Assembly (NCBI RefSeq): GCF_019400745.1
Contig: NZ_WJIB01000001.1
Span: 310,001 to 374,000 of the forward strand
Reading direction: 5' to 3'
From: Cohnella sp. CFH 77786
GTDB lineage: Bacteria > Bacillota > Bacilli > Paenibacillales > Paenibacillaceae
DNA length: 64,000 nucleotides
Part shown: positions 1 to 7,695 of the stretch, one piece after another
Layout of the letters: each line of letters opens with the position of its first letter
Numbering within the stretch: position 1 is the first letter of the stretch
Notes under the pieces: model-generated
The model's input: the letters and a program-made list of their open reading frames with translations, nothing else
The model's database searches: none
Told to the model about the DNA's origin: nothing
Translations under genes and position numbers: made by a program

Positions 1-28
1 CGTTTTGAAGAAAAAAGAACCTCCGCCG

Positions 29-226
29 TCATTTCTTGCCGGGCAGCGTTAGAACGCAGGGAACCCCTGTCCCGACGGCGCCCGGTTGCTTCAAGCGCTC
101 CAAATAGGCCAGGCCTCTGGCGCACGGCGTCCGGCACACCGCGCATACGTCCGACGTCACGATTTTCATCTGCGGCTGTACGCGGCCTTCCGGCGCCGAT
201 TTTTTCTTCTTTGCGGCTTTGGACAT
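29..226 (-). CDS. small Cys-containing conserved hypothetical protein
   Basis: A 65-residue basic protein with a Lys-rich N-terminus (KAAKKKK) and a CAVC...C pattern near residues 28-35, which could bind metal. A GGGAG ribosome-binding site lies 9 nt before the ATG on the minus strand. It resembles small uncharacterised proteins I associate with Paenibacillus, but I cannot name a family. No function is assigned. Confidence 0.55.
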   Translation of the reverse strand: MSKAAKKKKSAPEGRVQPQMKIVTSDVCAVCRTPCARGLAYLERLKQPGAVGTGVPCVLTLPGKK

Positions 227-426
227 GTGCTGTCACTCCCAGGCGAAATCACGGTTATCGTCGTGACAGCATATGACGGCCATGAGCCGAAAGTTCCAAC
301 AACCGGCGTTCAGATTTCGTTCAGAAGTCACGCCTATAATACTTTTGCGCTGAGGTAAATTATGGTACATTGTTTAGAGGCTGTCGAATCAAGAAAGAGG
401 TTTTCAGCGAGAACGGAGGTCGCCGT

Positions 427-1173
427 TTGAAACTGCAGATGTTAGGCACCGGCAGTGCTTTCGCCAAAGCTTTCTACAACAACAACGCCTTACTGGAATC
501 AGGCGGCCGCACCTTGCTGGTGGACTGCGGCATTACGGCGCCGAGAGCCCTTCACGAGCTGGGCAAGGGATTCGACGAAATCGACGCGGTTCTCGTCTCG
601 CATATTCATGCCGATCATGTAGGCGGCCTCGAAGAATTCGCTTTCCAGATGAAATTCATTTACCGGCGCAAGCCGGTACTTTACGCGGCCGACGCCTTGA
701 TCGGACCTCTGTGGGAGCACTCCCTCCGCGGAGGATTGGAGCAAGACGGCGGACATTCGCTCCACGACTATTTCGAAGTCCGGCCGCTCACGCCGGGTAC
801 GCCAGCCGAGCTGCTGCCCGGGTTGAAGGCAGAACTGCTGCTCACTCCCCACATTCCGAACAAACCGAGCTATTCGATTCTGTTCAACGACCATTTCTTC
901 TATACGGCGGATATGACCTTCGACCGCGAACTGCTGGAGCGGCTCGTGAAGGAACGCGGGGTCAAATCCATCTTCCATGACTGTCAGCTCCATCCTCCCG
1001 GCGTCGTGCACGCCGATCTCGCCAGGCTGCTGACGCTTCCGGAAGAGCTTCAGCGGATCGTCTATCTCATGCACTACGGGGACGATCAGCCGGAGTTCGT
1101 CGGACGTACGGGGCGAATGAGATTCGTCGAGCAGCACCGGACCTATACCATCGAGAACGGTCTGGTGGTGTAG
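427..1173 (+). CDS. MBL-fold metallo-hydrolase, RNase Z-like
   Basis: A metallo-beta-lactamase fold protein of 248 residues. The signature HIHADH (about residues 59-64) supplies the zinc ligands, with further candidate ligands in TPHIPN, YTADMTF and MHYGDD. The N-terminus MLGTGSAF is typical of RNase Z/ElaC-like hydrolases, whose known members process tRNA 3' ends or hydrolyse phosphodiesters; the substrate here is not evident. I chose the TTG at 427 because GGAGG (415-419) sits 7 nt upstream, whereas the longer frame from 370 has no ribosome-binding site. Confidence 0.82.
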   Translation: MKLQMLGTGSAFAKAFYNNNALLESGGRTLLVDCGITAPRALHELGKGFDEIDAVLVSHIHADHVGGLEEFAFQMKFIYRRKPVLYAADALIGPLWEHSLRGGLEQDGGHSLHDYFEVRPLTPGTPAELLPGLKAELLLTPHIPNKPSYSILFNDHFFYTADMTFDRELLERLVKERGVKSIFHDCQLHPPGVVHADLARLLTLPEELQRIVYLMHYGDDQPEFVGRTGRMRFVEQHRTYTIENGLVV

Positions 1174-1227
1174 ACGGATGGTTTCCGCTATGATGGAGAG
1201 GAACCCGATCGAAAGGAAGTATGACTG

Positions 1228-1335
1228 TTGCTCACGACCTATATCATCTCCGGCATTCTGCTCATCCTGATTACTTGGTTGTGCCTTTGGGTCACCAAGA
1301 AAGCCTATTCCAAGAAATGGGACGAAGAAGAATAA
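1228..1335 (+). CDS. 35-residue single-pass membrane protein
   Basis: A short frame starting with TTG, preceded by GGAAG at 8 nt. It encodes one strongly hydrophobic helix (residues about 5-24, rich in I, L, W, V) followed by a charged tail KKAYSKKWDEEE. This is the usual architecture of small bacterial single-pass membrane proteins. It follows the hydrolase gene in the same direction. Function unknown; the good ribosome-binding site and clean hydrophobic-to-charged pattern argue that it is real. Confidence 0.5.
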   Translation: MLTTYIISGILLILITWLCLWVTKKAYSKKWDEEE

Positions 1336-1385
1336 TCATATACGCTTGTCGACAACGCAGCACCGACCGGTTCGGGCTGCGTTTG

Positions 1386-1547
1386 TTATTCCTCCCGCTC
1401 CTCCTTCCGCTCGTAAACATGCCAGAGGAACCGCCGGTCATATTCCGTCGTATCCCTTTTGACCATTCTGGCGAGGCCCGCCAGCACGGCGCCGATCATC
1501 GCGAACAAGGCCGCCAAGCAAAGAACCAGGTATGCCGCATCCTCCAT
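1386..1547 (-). CDS. small membrane protein, 53 residues
   Basis: The start MEDAAYLVL is preceded by a G-rich stretch (GGGGGGACGAACG) suitable as a ribosome-binding site, so the shorter form is preferred to the frame beginning at 1601. One transmembrane helix (about residues 5-25, LVLCLAALFAMIGAVLAGLA) is followed by a charged tail ending KEEREE. It converges on the 35-residue membrane gene. No family recognised. Confidence 0.5.
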   Translation of the reverse strand: MEDAAYLVLCLAALFAMIGAVLAGLARMVKRDTTEYDRRFLWHVYERKEEREE

Positions 1548-1632
1548 CGTTCGTCCCCCCCGACTGTATACCGTTGCTAGATGGATACGCCGGGCCGTCA
1601 CGAATCATCCCAGAAAAAAACCGGATTTGCGG

Positions 1633-1661
1633 TTGACTTCGGTAAAAACAGTTGGTATGAT
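1633..1661 (+). promoter_or_regulatory. sigma-A promoter of first tRNA-Val
   Basis: TTGACT (1633-1638), 17 nt, TATGAT (1656-1661): a near-consensus housekeeping promoter ending 24 nt before the tRNA. Confidence 0.8.
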
Positions 1662-1685
1662 ATCAATTGTCTCTGGCGCGGACAT

Positions 1686-1761
1686 GATCTCATAGCTCAG
1701 CTGGGAGAGCACCATCTTGACAGGGTGGGGGTCGCAGGTTCGAACCCTGCTGAGATCACCA
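1686..1761 (+). tRNA. tRNA-Val (anticodon GAC)
   Basis: A 76-nt cloverleaf with acceptor GATCTCA/TGAGATC, D-loop AGCTCAGCTGGGAGAGC, anticodon loop TTGACAG (anticodon GAC), T-arm GGTTCGAACC and encoded ACCA 3' end. It decodes GUC/GUU valine codons. An identical copy follows at 1823. Confidence 0.95.
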
Positions 1762-1771
1762 TAACTTCCCC

Positions 1772-1800
1772 TTTACATGTAGGAAGTAAGCTGCTATAAT
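1772..1800 (+). promoter_or_regulatory. sigma-A promoter of second tRNA-Val
   Basis: TTTACA (1772-1777), 17 nt, TATAAT (1795-1800), between the two tRNA copies, so the second copy can be transcribed on its own. Confidence 0.75.
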
Positions 1801-1822
1801 AGTAACTCGTGATACCTCTAAT

Positions 1823-1898
1823 GATCTCATAGCTCAGCTGGGAGAGCACCATCTTGACAGGGTGGGGGTCGCAGGTTCGAACCCTGCTGAGATCACCA
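1823..1898 (+). tRNA. tRNA-Val (anticodon GAC), second copy
   Basis: Identical over all 76 nt to the copy at 1686-1761, including the encoded CCA. The repeat unit is 137 bp apart, but the intervening promoter regions differ. Confidence 0.95.
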
Positions 1899-1913
1899 TA
1901 CTTAAGCGATCAG

Positions 1914-1939
1914 GAAGCCTCGTCGGAGGCTTCTTTTTT
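1914..1939 (+). terminator. terminator after tRNA-Val pair
   Basis: Perfect 8-bp stem GAAGCCTC/GAGGCTTC with a 4-nt loop, followed by six T. Confidence 0.85.
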
Positions 1940-2430
1940 GATGTGATCGATCTTCACTGCTTCCGTCCATCATATCTGTATGATATTTCATACATATTTT
2001 ACTGAGTTCGAAAAAGCGGTAAATCGATATGAAAAATCGAACAGAATCCGTCCTGATAGCAGAACCATGAACCCGACAACCGCCTTCCATCCTGTGCGGC
2101 GAAATACCCGTACGGTCTTCGCCGAAGTTACCGGTATACGTTTCCCGGAGGATTTCGGCACTCGTAACGTTCAGACGCGGATCTGAGCAAGCTCTCTTCC
2201 TTGTCGCGTAAAACACCATTTTTTCGTTCTCTTCGATATGTGCCATCCGTCTGCAACCGTCTGACGAATGGGCTGGAATCCGTCATCTCCTCTCCTCATC
2301 GCGAGATTTGTTTCCATTATCGCAAAGCCACCTTAACCGCAAAATACCGATAACGATGGATAAAAAACATGTGCAACCTTTTCCAACGCACCTGCGTCCA
2401 TGACAACGAAGCGGCGCCGCAGAACTTTTC
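1940..2430. other. intergenic region, no convincing gene
   Basis: About 490 bp between the tRNA terminator and the S-layer-homology gene. The open frames here lack ribosome-binding sites and recognisable sequence, and one overlaps the terminator. I see no strong RNA structure. Confidence 0.5.
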
Positions 2431-2446
2431 CACAAGGAGGATTATC

Positions 2447-3529
2447 ATGATGAAATGGCTCAAACACAAAACGGTTTTCATGCTTTTGATTATTGCCTCT
2501 CTGTGCTTCACCCTGACCGGCTCAGCCTTCGCCTTTAGCGACATCAAAGGCGACAAGGAGCAAGCAGCAATCGAGAGTCTGGAGAAAAAGGGGATCGTGA
2601 GCGGTAACGGGAAAGGCAAATTCTCTCCCAAAGGGGAGCTGACGGTTGCAGGTGCGGTCGCATTGATCGTGAAAGGGATGGAGCTCAACCTCAACCACAT
2701 CCGCTTCATCAAAGAGCCGAAAGCCAGCGATTATTTCACCAAAGTCAAGGATGATGCCTGGTATGCGCAAGCCTTTATTATCGCTTCCGTCAACGGGCTG
2801 GATATCCCGAAGGATATCGATCCGAACGCCAAATCGACCCGCGAGCAGTTCGCTCACTGGCTGTATAACGCGATCAAGCTGAAAGGCGACTTCGCTTGGA
2901 CGGAGATGTACTTCTCTTTCCAAGACGAAAAACAAGTGGACTCCGCCTACATGAACAGCATCCAGAGGCTGCTGAACGGCAAGATCGCGAAGCTGGACGA
3001 CAAAAACAATTTCCGTCCGAAGCAGCCGATTACGCGCAGCGAAGCCGCCGGCATGCTCCACCGGGCGATCGAATTCGTGAAGGTAACCCCGCCGATCGAA
3101 CCCGTGGATCCGGAAATGAACGTACTAAAGGACGTGAAGCTGACCTCTGAGAGCTTGAATGGCGATCTGCTTAAGGTGACGATCTCCGCCATGGCTCCCC
3201 ATCCGGGATACGGAATCGAAATTGCCGGCATTGACTTCCACGGAGACCGGGCGATCGTCCGCTACCGGCTGATTCTGCCGGACCCGGCCGCCATGTACGC
3301 CCAAGTCGTGACCGAGGTGAAAGCGACGACGTACGTTTCCGCCGCTTTCAAGCCGGAACTTGGGTTTCAGGAACCGGCTGAATCGCGCAAACAGGAGACG
3401 GCTGACGGAACGAAAATCATCCCGCTCGGATCCGGGTCCGATTCCGTCGAAACGCAGCACCGCGTACGCAACCCGGATGCTTCCACCAGCAGCTCGGAAG
3501 GCAGCTCCGGCGCCGCTAGCGGCTTCTAA
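2447..3529 (+). CDS. secreted S-layer-homology protein with PrcB-like C-terminal domain
   Basis: A 360-residue exported protein. The start is fixed by AAGGAGG seven nt before the ATG at 2447. The signal peptide ends around AFA|FSDI. Residues about 25-200 hold SLH-type repeats (FSDIKG...EKKGIVSGNGKGKFSPKGELT; a later repeat contains NNFRPKQPITRSEAAGML), which anchor proteins to secondary cell-wall polymers. The region beginning KLTSESLNGD, with GYGIEIAGIDFHGD and PDPAAMYAQV, resembles the C-terminal domain of the protease-complex inhibitor PrcB. A low-complexity Ser/Gly tail ends the protein. Probably wall-associated; its partner is unknown. Confidence 0.75.
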   Translation: MMKWLKHKTVFMLLIIASLCFTLTGSAFAFSDIKGDKEQAAIESLEKKGIVSGNGKGKFSPKGELTVAGAVALIVKGMELNLNHIRFIKEPKASDYFTKVKDDAWYAQAFIIASVNGLDIPKDIDPNAKSTREQFAHWLYNAIKLKGDFAWTEMYFSFQDEKQVDSAYMNSIQRLLNGKIAKLDDKNNFRPKQPITRSEAAGMLHRAIEFVKVTPPIEPVDPEMNVLKDVKLTSESLNGDLLKVTISAMAPHPGYGIEIAGIDFHGDRAIVRYRLILPDPAAMYAQVVTEVKATTYVSAAFKPELGFQEPAESRKQETADGTKIIPLGSGSDSVETQHRVRNPDASTSSSEGSSGAASGF

Positions 3530-4329
3530 TCCCGCGGAGCGAACCCGCTGACGCTGAAGCCGATCGCTTCAGGGGGATAATGTTTCCCAAGCTCGCGGAC
3601 GAACGCATCCGCGGCTTGGGGAGCGTACCATTCGCTCCATCCGGCCGCCGAATAGGCTTCCGGCATCCGGAGTGACCGGCTGCGCTTCCCGCCGCTTCCG
3701 TCCCCGCGGAAAAAGTCGTCGACGACTACCCGCGGGGCAAACTCAGCCAGCAACCCGGCGAAATCCGGGCTGTGCGGGAGCAACGGCGAGACCGCGATTT
3801 GCGTCTCGACGCCCTCTTCGCGCAGACGGCGGACCGCCCGCAGCCGCGCCGCGAACGGCGGCGCGGAAGGCGTCAGCTGGCGGCGGACGTCTTCCCGGTC
3901 GCTCTCGACGGTCATGCTGACCCGAACGCGGCCGGACAATCGGCGCAGCATGTCGGCATCCCTCTCTACGAGAGGACTCCGGGTTTGCAGCAGCACGAAA
4001 TCGGGCGGGTCATCCGCCATTGCTTCCAGCAGGGACCGGGAAAGCTTCAGCTTCGCTTCCAACGGTTGATAGGGGTCCGTAGCCGACGAGAAAAACACGG
4101 CGACGGGCCCTTTTCGTTTGGCTTTCGCCAATTCGTCCCTGAGCGACGCAGGATCGCCTTTCTTCGGCTCGGCCCACGTGCCCCAAGGCTCCCCTCGGAA
4201 CATCGCGACGGGCAGCCTGCGGACGTAACAATAAGAACAGCCGAACGAACAGCCGACGTAAGGATTCAGCGTATGCGAATAGCCGGAAACGTACCCCGTT
4301 GCCGGCGTTAACCAACGAAATCCGCCCAT
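3526..4329 (-). CDS. radical SAM protein, SplB/Rv2578c-like (COG1533 type)
   Basis: The protein has 267 residues. The N-terminal motif CSFGCSYC (CxxxCxxC, about residues 27-34) binds the 4Fe-4S cluster used by radical SAM enzymes. The motif NPYVGCSFGC and later FFSSATDPYQPLE are characteristic of the family often labelled DNA repair photolyase/SplB-like, although most members have no proven repair substrate. Its stop overlaps the convergent SLH gene by 4 bp. The intact cluster motif suggests an active enzyme; the specific reaction is unknown. Confidence 0.75.
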   Translation of the reverse strand: MGGFRWLTPATGYVSGYSHTLNPYVGCSFGCSYCYVRRLPVAMFRGEPWGTWAEPKKGDPASLRDELAKAKRKGPVAVFFSSATDPYQPLEAKLKLSRSLLEAMADDPPDFVLLQTRSPLVERDADMLRRLSGRVRVSMTVESDREDVRRQLTPSAPPFAARLRAVRRLREEGVETQIAVSPLLPHSPDFAGLLAEFAPRVVVDDFFRGDGSGGKRSRSLRMPEAYSAAGWSEWYAPQAADAFVRELGKHYPPEAIGFSVSGFAPRD

Positions 4330-4346
4330 CCCGCTCCCACTTCCTT

Positions 4347-5024
4347 CTAATGATCGGGAATTTGCCAGTCGATCGGCGCCTGCCCCTTCGATTCCAGGAA
4401 GGCGTTCGCGCGCGAGAACGGCCGGCTGCCGAAAAAGCCGTTATATGCCGACAGCGGACTCGGATGCGCGGACGCGAGCACCAGGTGGCGATCGCGGTCG
4501 ATGAACGAGGCCTTATTCTGCGCATGCCGCCCCCAGAGGATGAATACGATCGGCCTCTCCCGCTCCCCCAGCGCGGAGATGATCCGGTCCGTGAACTTCT
4601 CCCACCCGAGGCCCCGATGAGAGTTCGCCTCCCCTTGGCAAACGGTTAGGACTGCGTTCAGCAGCAGTACGCCTTGCTTGGCCCAATGCTCCAGGCAGCC
4701 GTGATTCGGAATTGTGCAGCCCATATCGCTGTGAAGCTCTTTAAATATGTTTTGCAAGGAAGGCGGCTTCTGCACCCCCGGGAGCACAGAGAAGCTCAGC
4801 CCGTGCGCCTGGCCGGGTCCGTGGTAAGGATCCTGCCCGAGAATCACGACCTTCGTGTCTTCATACGACGTCCAATGAAGCGCCTGAAAAATATGGTACA
4901 TATCGGGGTAAACGGTACGCGTCCGGTATTCCTCGGCCAGCTGTTTCCGCAGCTTGTGGTAATAGGGCTGTTCCATCTCCTCGCTTAGCAGCGGGCCCCA
5001 ATCGTTCTGAAATACGGCAGGCAT
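4347..5024 (-). CDS. ung: uracil-DNA glycosylase
   Basis: Family 1 uracil-DNA glycosylase, 225 residues from MPAVFQNDW, the usual length. The water-activating loop GQDPYHG lies at residues 63-69 (catalytic Asp65) and the minor-groove loop HPSPLS near residue 187. It removes uracil arising from cytosine deamination and starts base-excision repair. The frame is open to 5231, but upstream residues are unlike the family; a GAAGGAGG lies 13 nt before the chosen ATG, slightly far. Convergence or overlap with neighbours is absent; 17 nt separate it from the radical SAM gene, so co-transcription is possible. Confidence 0.93.
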   Translation of the reverse strand: MPAVFQNDWGPLLSEEMEQPYYHKLRKQLAEEYRTRTVYPDMYHIFQALHWTSYEDTKVVILGQDPYHGPGQAHGLSFSVLPGVQKPPSLQNIFKELHSDMGCTIPNHGCLEHWAKQGVLLLNAVLTVCQGEANSHRGLGWEKFTDRIISALGERERPIVFILWGRHAQNKASFIDRDRHLVLASAHPSPLSAYNGFFGSRPFSRANAFLESKGQAPIDWQIPDH

Positions 5025-5118
5025 GCGCGGCGGTGATCCTCCTTCTATTGAAGCATTTGCTTTTTGGCCCTTATGCAGTCCGGATATTCGACATCCATGC
5101 CGGATAACCCTGCTCCCG

Positions 5119-5145
5119 AAAAAAAGAAAAGCGCCGCTCGGGCGC
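5119..5145 (-). terminator. terminator, probably of the ancestral tRNA-Leu
   Basis: GCGCC/GGCGC stem with a 5-nt loop followed on the minus strand by a T-rich run. It lies just outside the element, downstream of the displaced tRNA-Leu 3' fragment, so before insertion it probably terminated tRNA-Leu. Confidence 0.6.
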
Positions 5146-5187
5146 CGTTTCTGCGTGGTCATGAATACGCTAATCGCATTTATGTAG

Positions 5188-5253
5188 GTGGTGCCGAGGA
5201 CGGGGGTCGAACCCGTACGGTGGTCACCCACCGCAGGATTTTAAGTCCTGTGC
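5188..5253 (-). repeat. attachment-site repeat, left copy (partial tRNA-Leu)
   Basis: 66 bp identical to 29742-29807, covering the tRNA-Leu sequence from the anticodon stem to the CCA end on the minus strand. Beyond the repeat the sequence still resembles the tRNA 5' half but carries an extra C and other changes and cannot form the acceptor stem. This is the displaced chromosomal end, not a working tRNA. Confidence 0.9.
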
Positions 5254-5318
5254 CGTCTCGCCAATCCGCAAAACCGCGTGGATACTGGATTCTGCACTAT
5301 CTGCACCGCTTTAGCTCA

Positions 5319-5360
5319 ACAGGATTCATAACACAAAGAACTCGTGAATCCTGTGTGTCT
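5319..5360. repeat. candidate integrase arm sites, left end
   Basis: Two inverted copies: ACAGGATTCAT (5319-5329) and GAATCCTGTGTGTCT (5346-5360). Matching copies in the same inverted arrangement lie at the right end (29641-29654 and 29674-29686), which suggests arm-type binding sites for the integrase. Confidence 0.5.
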
Positions 5361-5468
5361 ATATACATTATAGCAGACCTATAATGGGAACACAAATTCG
5401 CATTTGGGTAACACAAACAAGCTACTTGTGGTGTAGATTTGATGTCACCCTCAGGCCCCCGTCACACT

Positions 5469-5624
5469 TCAATCGTAACGCTGGCCCTCCAGCACTTTCT
5501 TGCATTCTGCACATTCAACAATACATGTCCTTACATATTCCAGCTTCTCAGATGAACTCATACCATCAGGATACGGTTCAATTTCCTTGACGATCAGTAC
5601 ACCGCCGCATGTACATGAAAACAT
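5469..5624 (-). CDS. 51-residue zinc-ribbon-like protein, last gene of defence operon
   Basis: A short frame downstream of vsr with a 14-nt gap and GGGAG eight nt before its ATG, so it is probably the last gene of the defence operon. The protein begins MFSCTCGG and ends with a CIVECAECKK segment, giving two paired-cysteine knuckles (CTC and CAEC plus CIVEC) that could hold one zinc ion. A role as a nucleic-acid-binding or regulatory accessory is possible but is inference. Its small size would hide it from routine gene calling. Confidence 0.6.
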   Translation of the reverse strand: MFSCTCGGVLIVKEIEPYPDGMSSSEKLEYVRTCIVECAECKKVLEGQRYD

Positions 5625-5638
5625 AAACAGCTCTCCCG

Positions 5639-6061
5639 CTATTGCAAATTGGATTTAATCTGATTTTCCAGCTCTTCACATCTTGCAGTAGCATCCCGTT
5701 TTAATTCGCACTCCCAGACAACAATCACAGACCAGCCATTGTCTCGAAGCTCCTGCTGGTTACGTTGATCTCGGGAAACGTTCTTACAAATTTTTTGTGA
5801 CCAGTATTCCGTATTTGACTTCGGAGTACGATAATATTTGCATCCCTCATGTGCATGCCAAAAACAGCCTTGAATGAAAATTGCAGTTTTATATTTGGGC
5901 AGTACAACATCGGGTTTGCCAGGCAATTTCTTGCCGTGTAACTTGTATCGAAATCCTTTGCTATGCAAGTACTTCCTGACAATCATTTCTGGAACAGTGT
6001 TTTTGGATCGTATTTTGGACATCATCTTCCGCCGCTGCTCTGTTGTCAAGGAATCCACCAT
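5639..6061 (-). CDS. vsr: very short patch repair endonuclease
   Basis: The protein has 140 residues, normal for Vsr. It nicks 5' of the T in T:G mismatches formed when 5-methylcytosine deaminates, protecting methylated sites from C-to-T mutation. The catalytic region is intact: GKPDVV with Asp51, and GCFWHAHEGC with His69 and His71, numbering that matches E. coli Vsr; the cysteines hold the structural zinc. The N-terminal RRKMMSKIRSKNT is also typical. Its start lies inside the end of the methyltransferase gene (101-bp overlap), so the two are translationally linked, as expected for a Dcm/Vsr pair. Confidence 0.95.
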   Translation of the reverse strand: MVDSLTTEQRRKMMSKIRSKNTVPEMIVRKYLHSKGFRYKLHGKKLPGKPDVVLPKYKTAIFIQGCFWHAHEGCKYYRTPKSNTEYWSQKICKNVSRDQRNQQELRDNGWSVIVVWECELKRDATARCEELENQIKSNLQ

Positions 6062-7679
6062 TCATGACGCCCCCATGCTGCTGATTAGCTGCATCCAACA
6101 ACTGAGCAAGCTTACACGCAATAGCTTTAGCCATTATTGGTGGCACTGCATTTCCTACTTGCTGGTACTGTGAATCCTTAGTACCAACGAATACAAAGCT
6201 GTCTGGAAATGTTTGAAGCCTTGCAGCTTCACGAATGCTTATTGCTCGATGTAAAACTGGATGTATCCACATTGATTTGCGGACGTTGGTAACAGTCCCA
6301 CTTGGCTTATTATACTCAAGACGCAGGTAAATCGAGTTTTGTGTCCTCTCTGGATTGGTGTAAGTATCTTCGATCAACGTGCGGTCCAAGTCATGAAAGT
6401 TTTGCCCTTGTCCCAACGCCTCAAACCGCTTTTTTGCAACTTCGCGTGTATCTGTTGCGATATGATTTCTCAATATGCCACTATTTCGCAATTCATCTGT
6501 TAATTCAGTTCTCTGGTAATCATTAGACAGCGGCACCTCTAGATCTTCAATGCTGTAGCTTGGTTCGACCGTTTCCAGATCTTTAATTGCATCATACACA
6601 GTTCGATAATTATCCGCACTAAACTCCGCGGCAGGCAATTCGGATTGAATGTCTAGATCACTTCTTAGACCCACAGCTATGTATCTTTCCCTTAACTGTG
6701 GTGCACCAAACCAAGCAGCATTAAGTACATCATCACAGATATGATAAGATTCACCTAGCCTTTTGCTGATGTAATCAATTACTGAATAAGATTTAGCATC
6801 AACAAACACGCCTCTAGGTTCTGACCTAAGTGATCCCATTTCTAAAATTATGTTGTTGTCTAACAATTCCTTTGCATGCATAAGTAGACGATGAATATTA
6901 ATGTATGCTGTCATCAAGGGTTCTGCTTGTTCAAAAGCAGTTTCCTCACCAGCTAATTGAATAAATGCATTCAAAGCAGCTTGTTCTAATGCAACGAACT
7001 GTTTAGATACCCGTAAGCTCCTTGCAGGCATTTGTGCAATTATCTTTATACACTGCTTGCCTTTTTCCCTGATTGTCATTTCTCGCTTAGTTAAGTCACG
7101 GGTGTTTTTAAGGAATATCCTTAAGGCATAGAAATGCTTGTCAGGCAACATAATTTCTTCTATAACTTCACGATTGAATACGTAGTCCGTAATATCAGCA
7201 ACTGGGCATTCCGTATTCAACAGGCATATAGTCTCATCACGTTTTGTTATTCCTAAACGATCAAACTCAAATCCATCATCAAGTGAGCAATAAAACCGAT
7301 GGGTATCTGATCTAAGCATCCTGACATTTTCCATTACAAATGCCTTTGGCCGTAAATTGAGAATAACCTCAACATACTTCTTAACTAGGCTATTGTTTTG
7401 ACTTACTATATGATTCTTTTGACGATTGGCATTAGAGAAACCTTGGCAAGGCGGTCCGCCTACGATAACGTCAAAATTCCCATGTTCACGCTGAAACAAA
7501 TCATAGTCTGTAATATCTAGAATATCGCTTAACATGGTGGTTTGTCCGTGGTTTTGCAAATATGTTGCTTGGGCGCTTTCGTTTTTCTCAACTGCTACAC
7601 CAATTTCAAAACTTCCTGTTTGAACAAAACCCAAGCTCATACCGCCAGCGCCCGCGAATACATCTAGTACCCTATACAA
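5961..7679 (-). CDS. DNA (cytosine-5) methyltransferase with large central insertion
   Basis: C5-cytosine methyltransferase of 572 residues from a TTG at 7679, chosen because GAGAGG lies 9 nt upstream and the start clears the preceding gene; the frame is open to 7742. Motif I is DVFAGAGGMSLGF (residues 7-19), motif IV GGPPCQGFS with catalytic Cys79, motif VI ENV (118-120), motif VIII QLRER (329-333), motif IX ISIREAARLQTFP and motif X QQVGNAVPP. About 175 residues separate motif VI from motif VII/VIII, far more than in typical enzymes; this insertion is charged and mostly helical-looking. The target sequence is unknown. It sits between the AIPR gene and vsr. Confidence 0.93.
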   Translation of the reverse strand: MYRVLDVFAGAGGMSLGFVQTGSFEIGVAVEKNESAQATYLQNHGQTTMLSDILDITDYDLFQREHGNFDVIVGGPPCQGFSNANRQKNHIVSQNNSLVKKYVEVILNLRPKAFVMENVRMLRSDTHRFYCSLDDGFEFDRLGITKRDETICLLNTECPVADITDYVFNREVIEEIMLPDKHFYALRIFLKNTRDLTKREMTIREKGKQCIKIIAQMPARSLRVSKQFVALEQAALNAFIQLAGEETAFEQAEPLMTAYINIHRLLMHAKELLDNNIILEMGSLRSEPRGVFVDAKSYSVIDYISKRLGESYHICDDVLNAAWFGAPQLRERYIAVGLRSDLDIQSELPAAEFSADNYRTVYDAIKDLETVEPSYSIEDLEVPLSNDYQRTELTDELRNSGILRNHIATDTREVAKKRFEALGQGQNFHDLDRTLIEDTYTNPERTQNSIYLRLEYNKPSGTVTNVRKSMWIHPVLHRAISIREAARLQTFPDSFVFVGTKDSQYQQVGNAVPPIMAKAIACKLAQLLDAANQQHGGVMNGGFLDNRAAAEDDVQNTIQKHCSRNDCQEVLA

Positions 7680-7695
7680 CGTTGCGCACCTCTCT

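Noticed and set aside
1902-2246. 114-residue leftward protein
   Set aside because: It overlaps the tRNA-Val terminator, has no ribosome-binding site and no protein-like pattern.
5188-5276. Second functional tRNA-Leu
   Set aside because: The copy matches only the 3' part; beyond the 66-bp repeat the sequence has an insertion and cannot form the acceptor stem.
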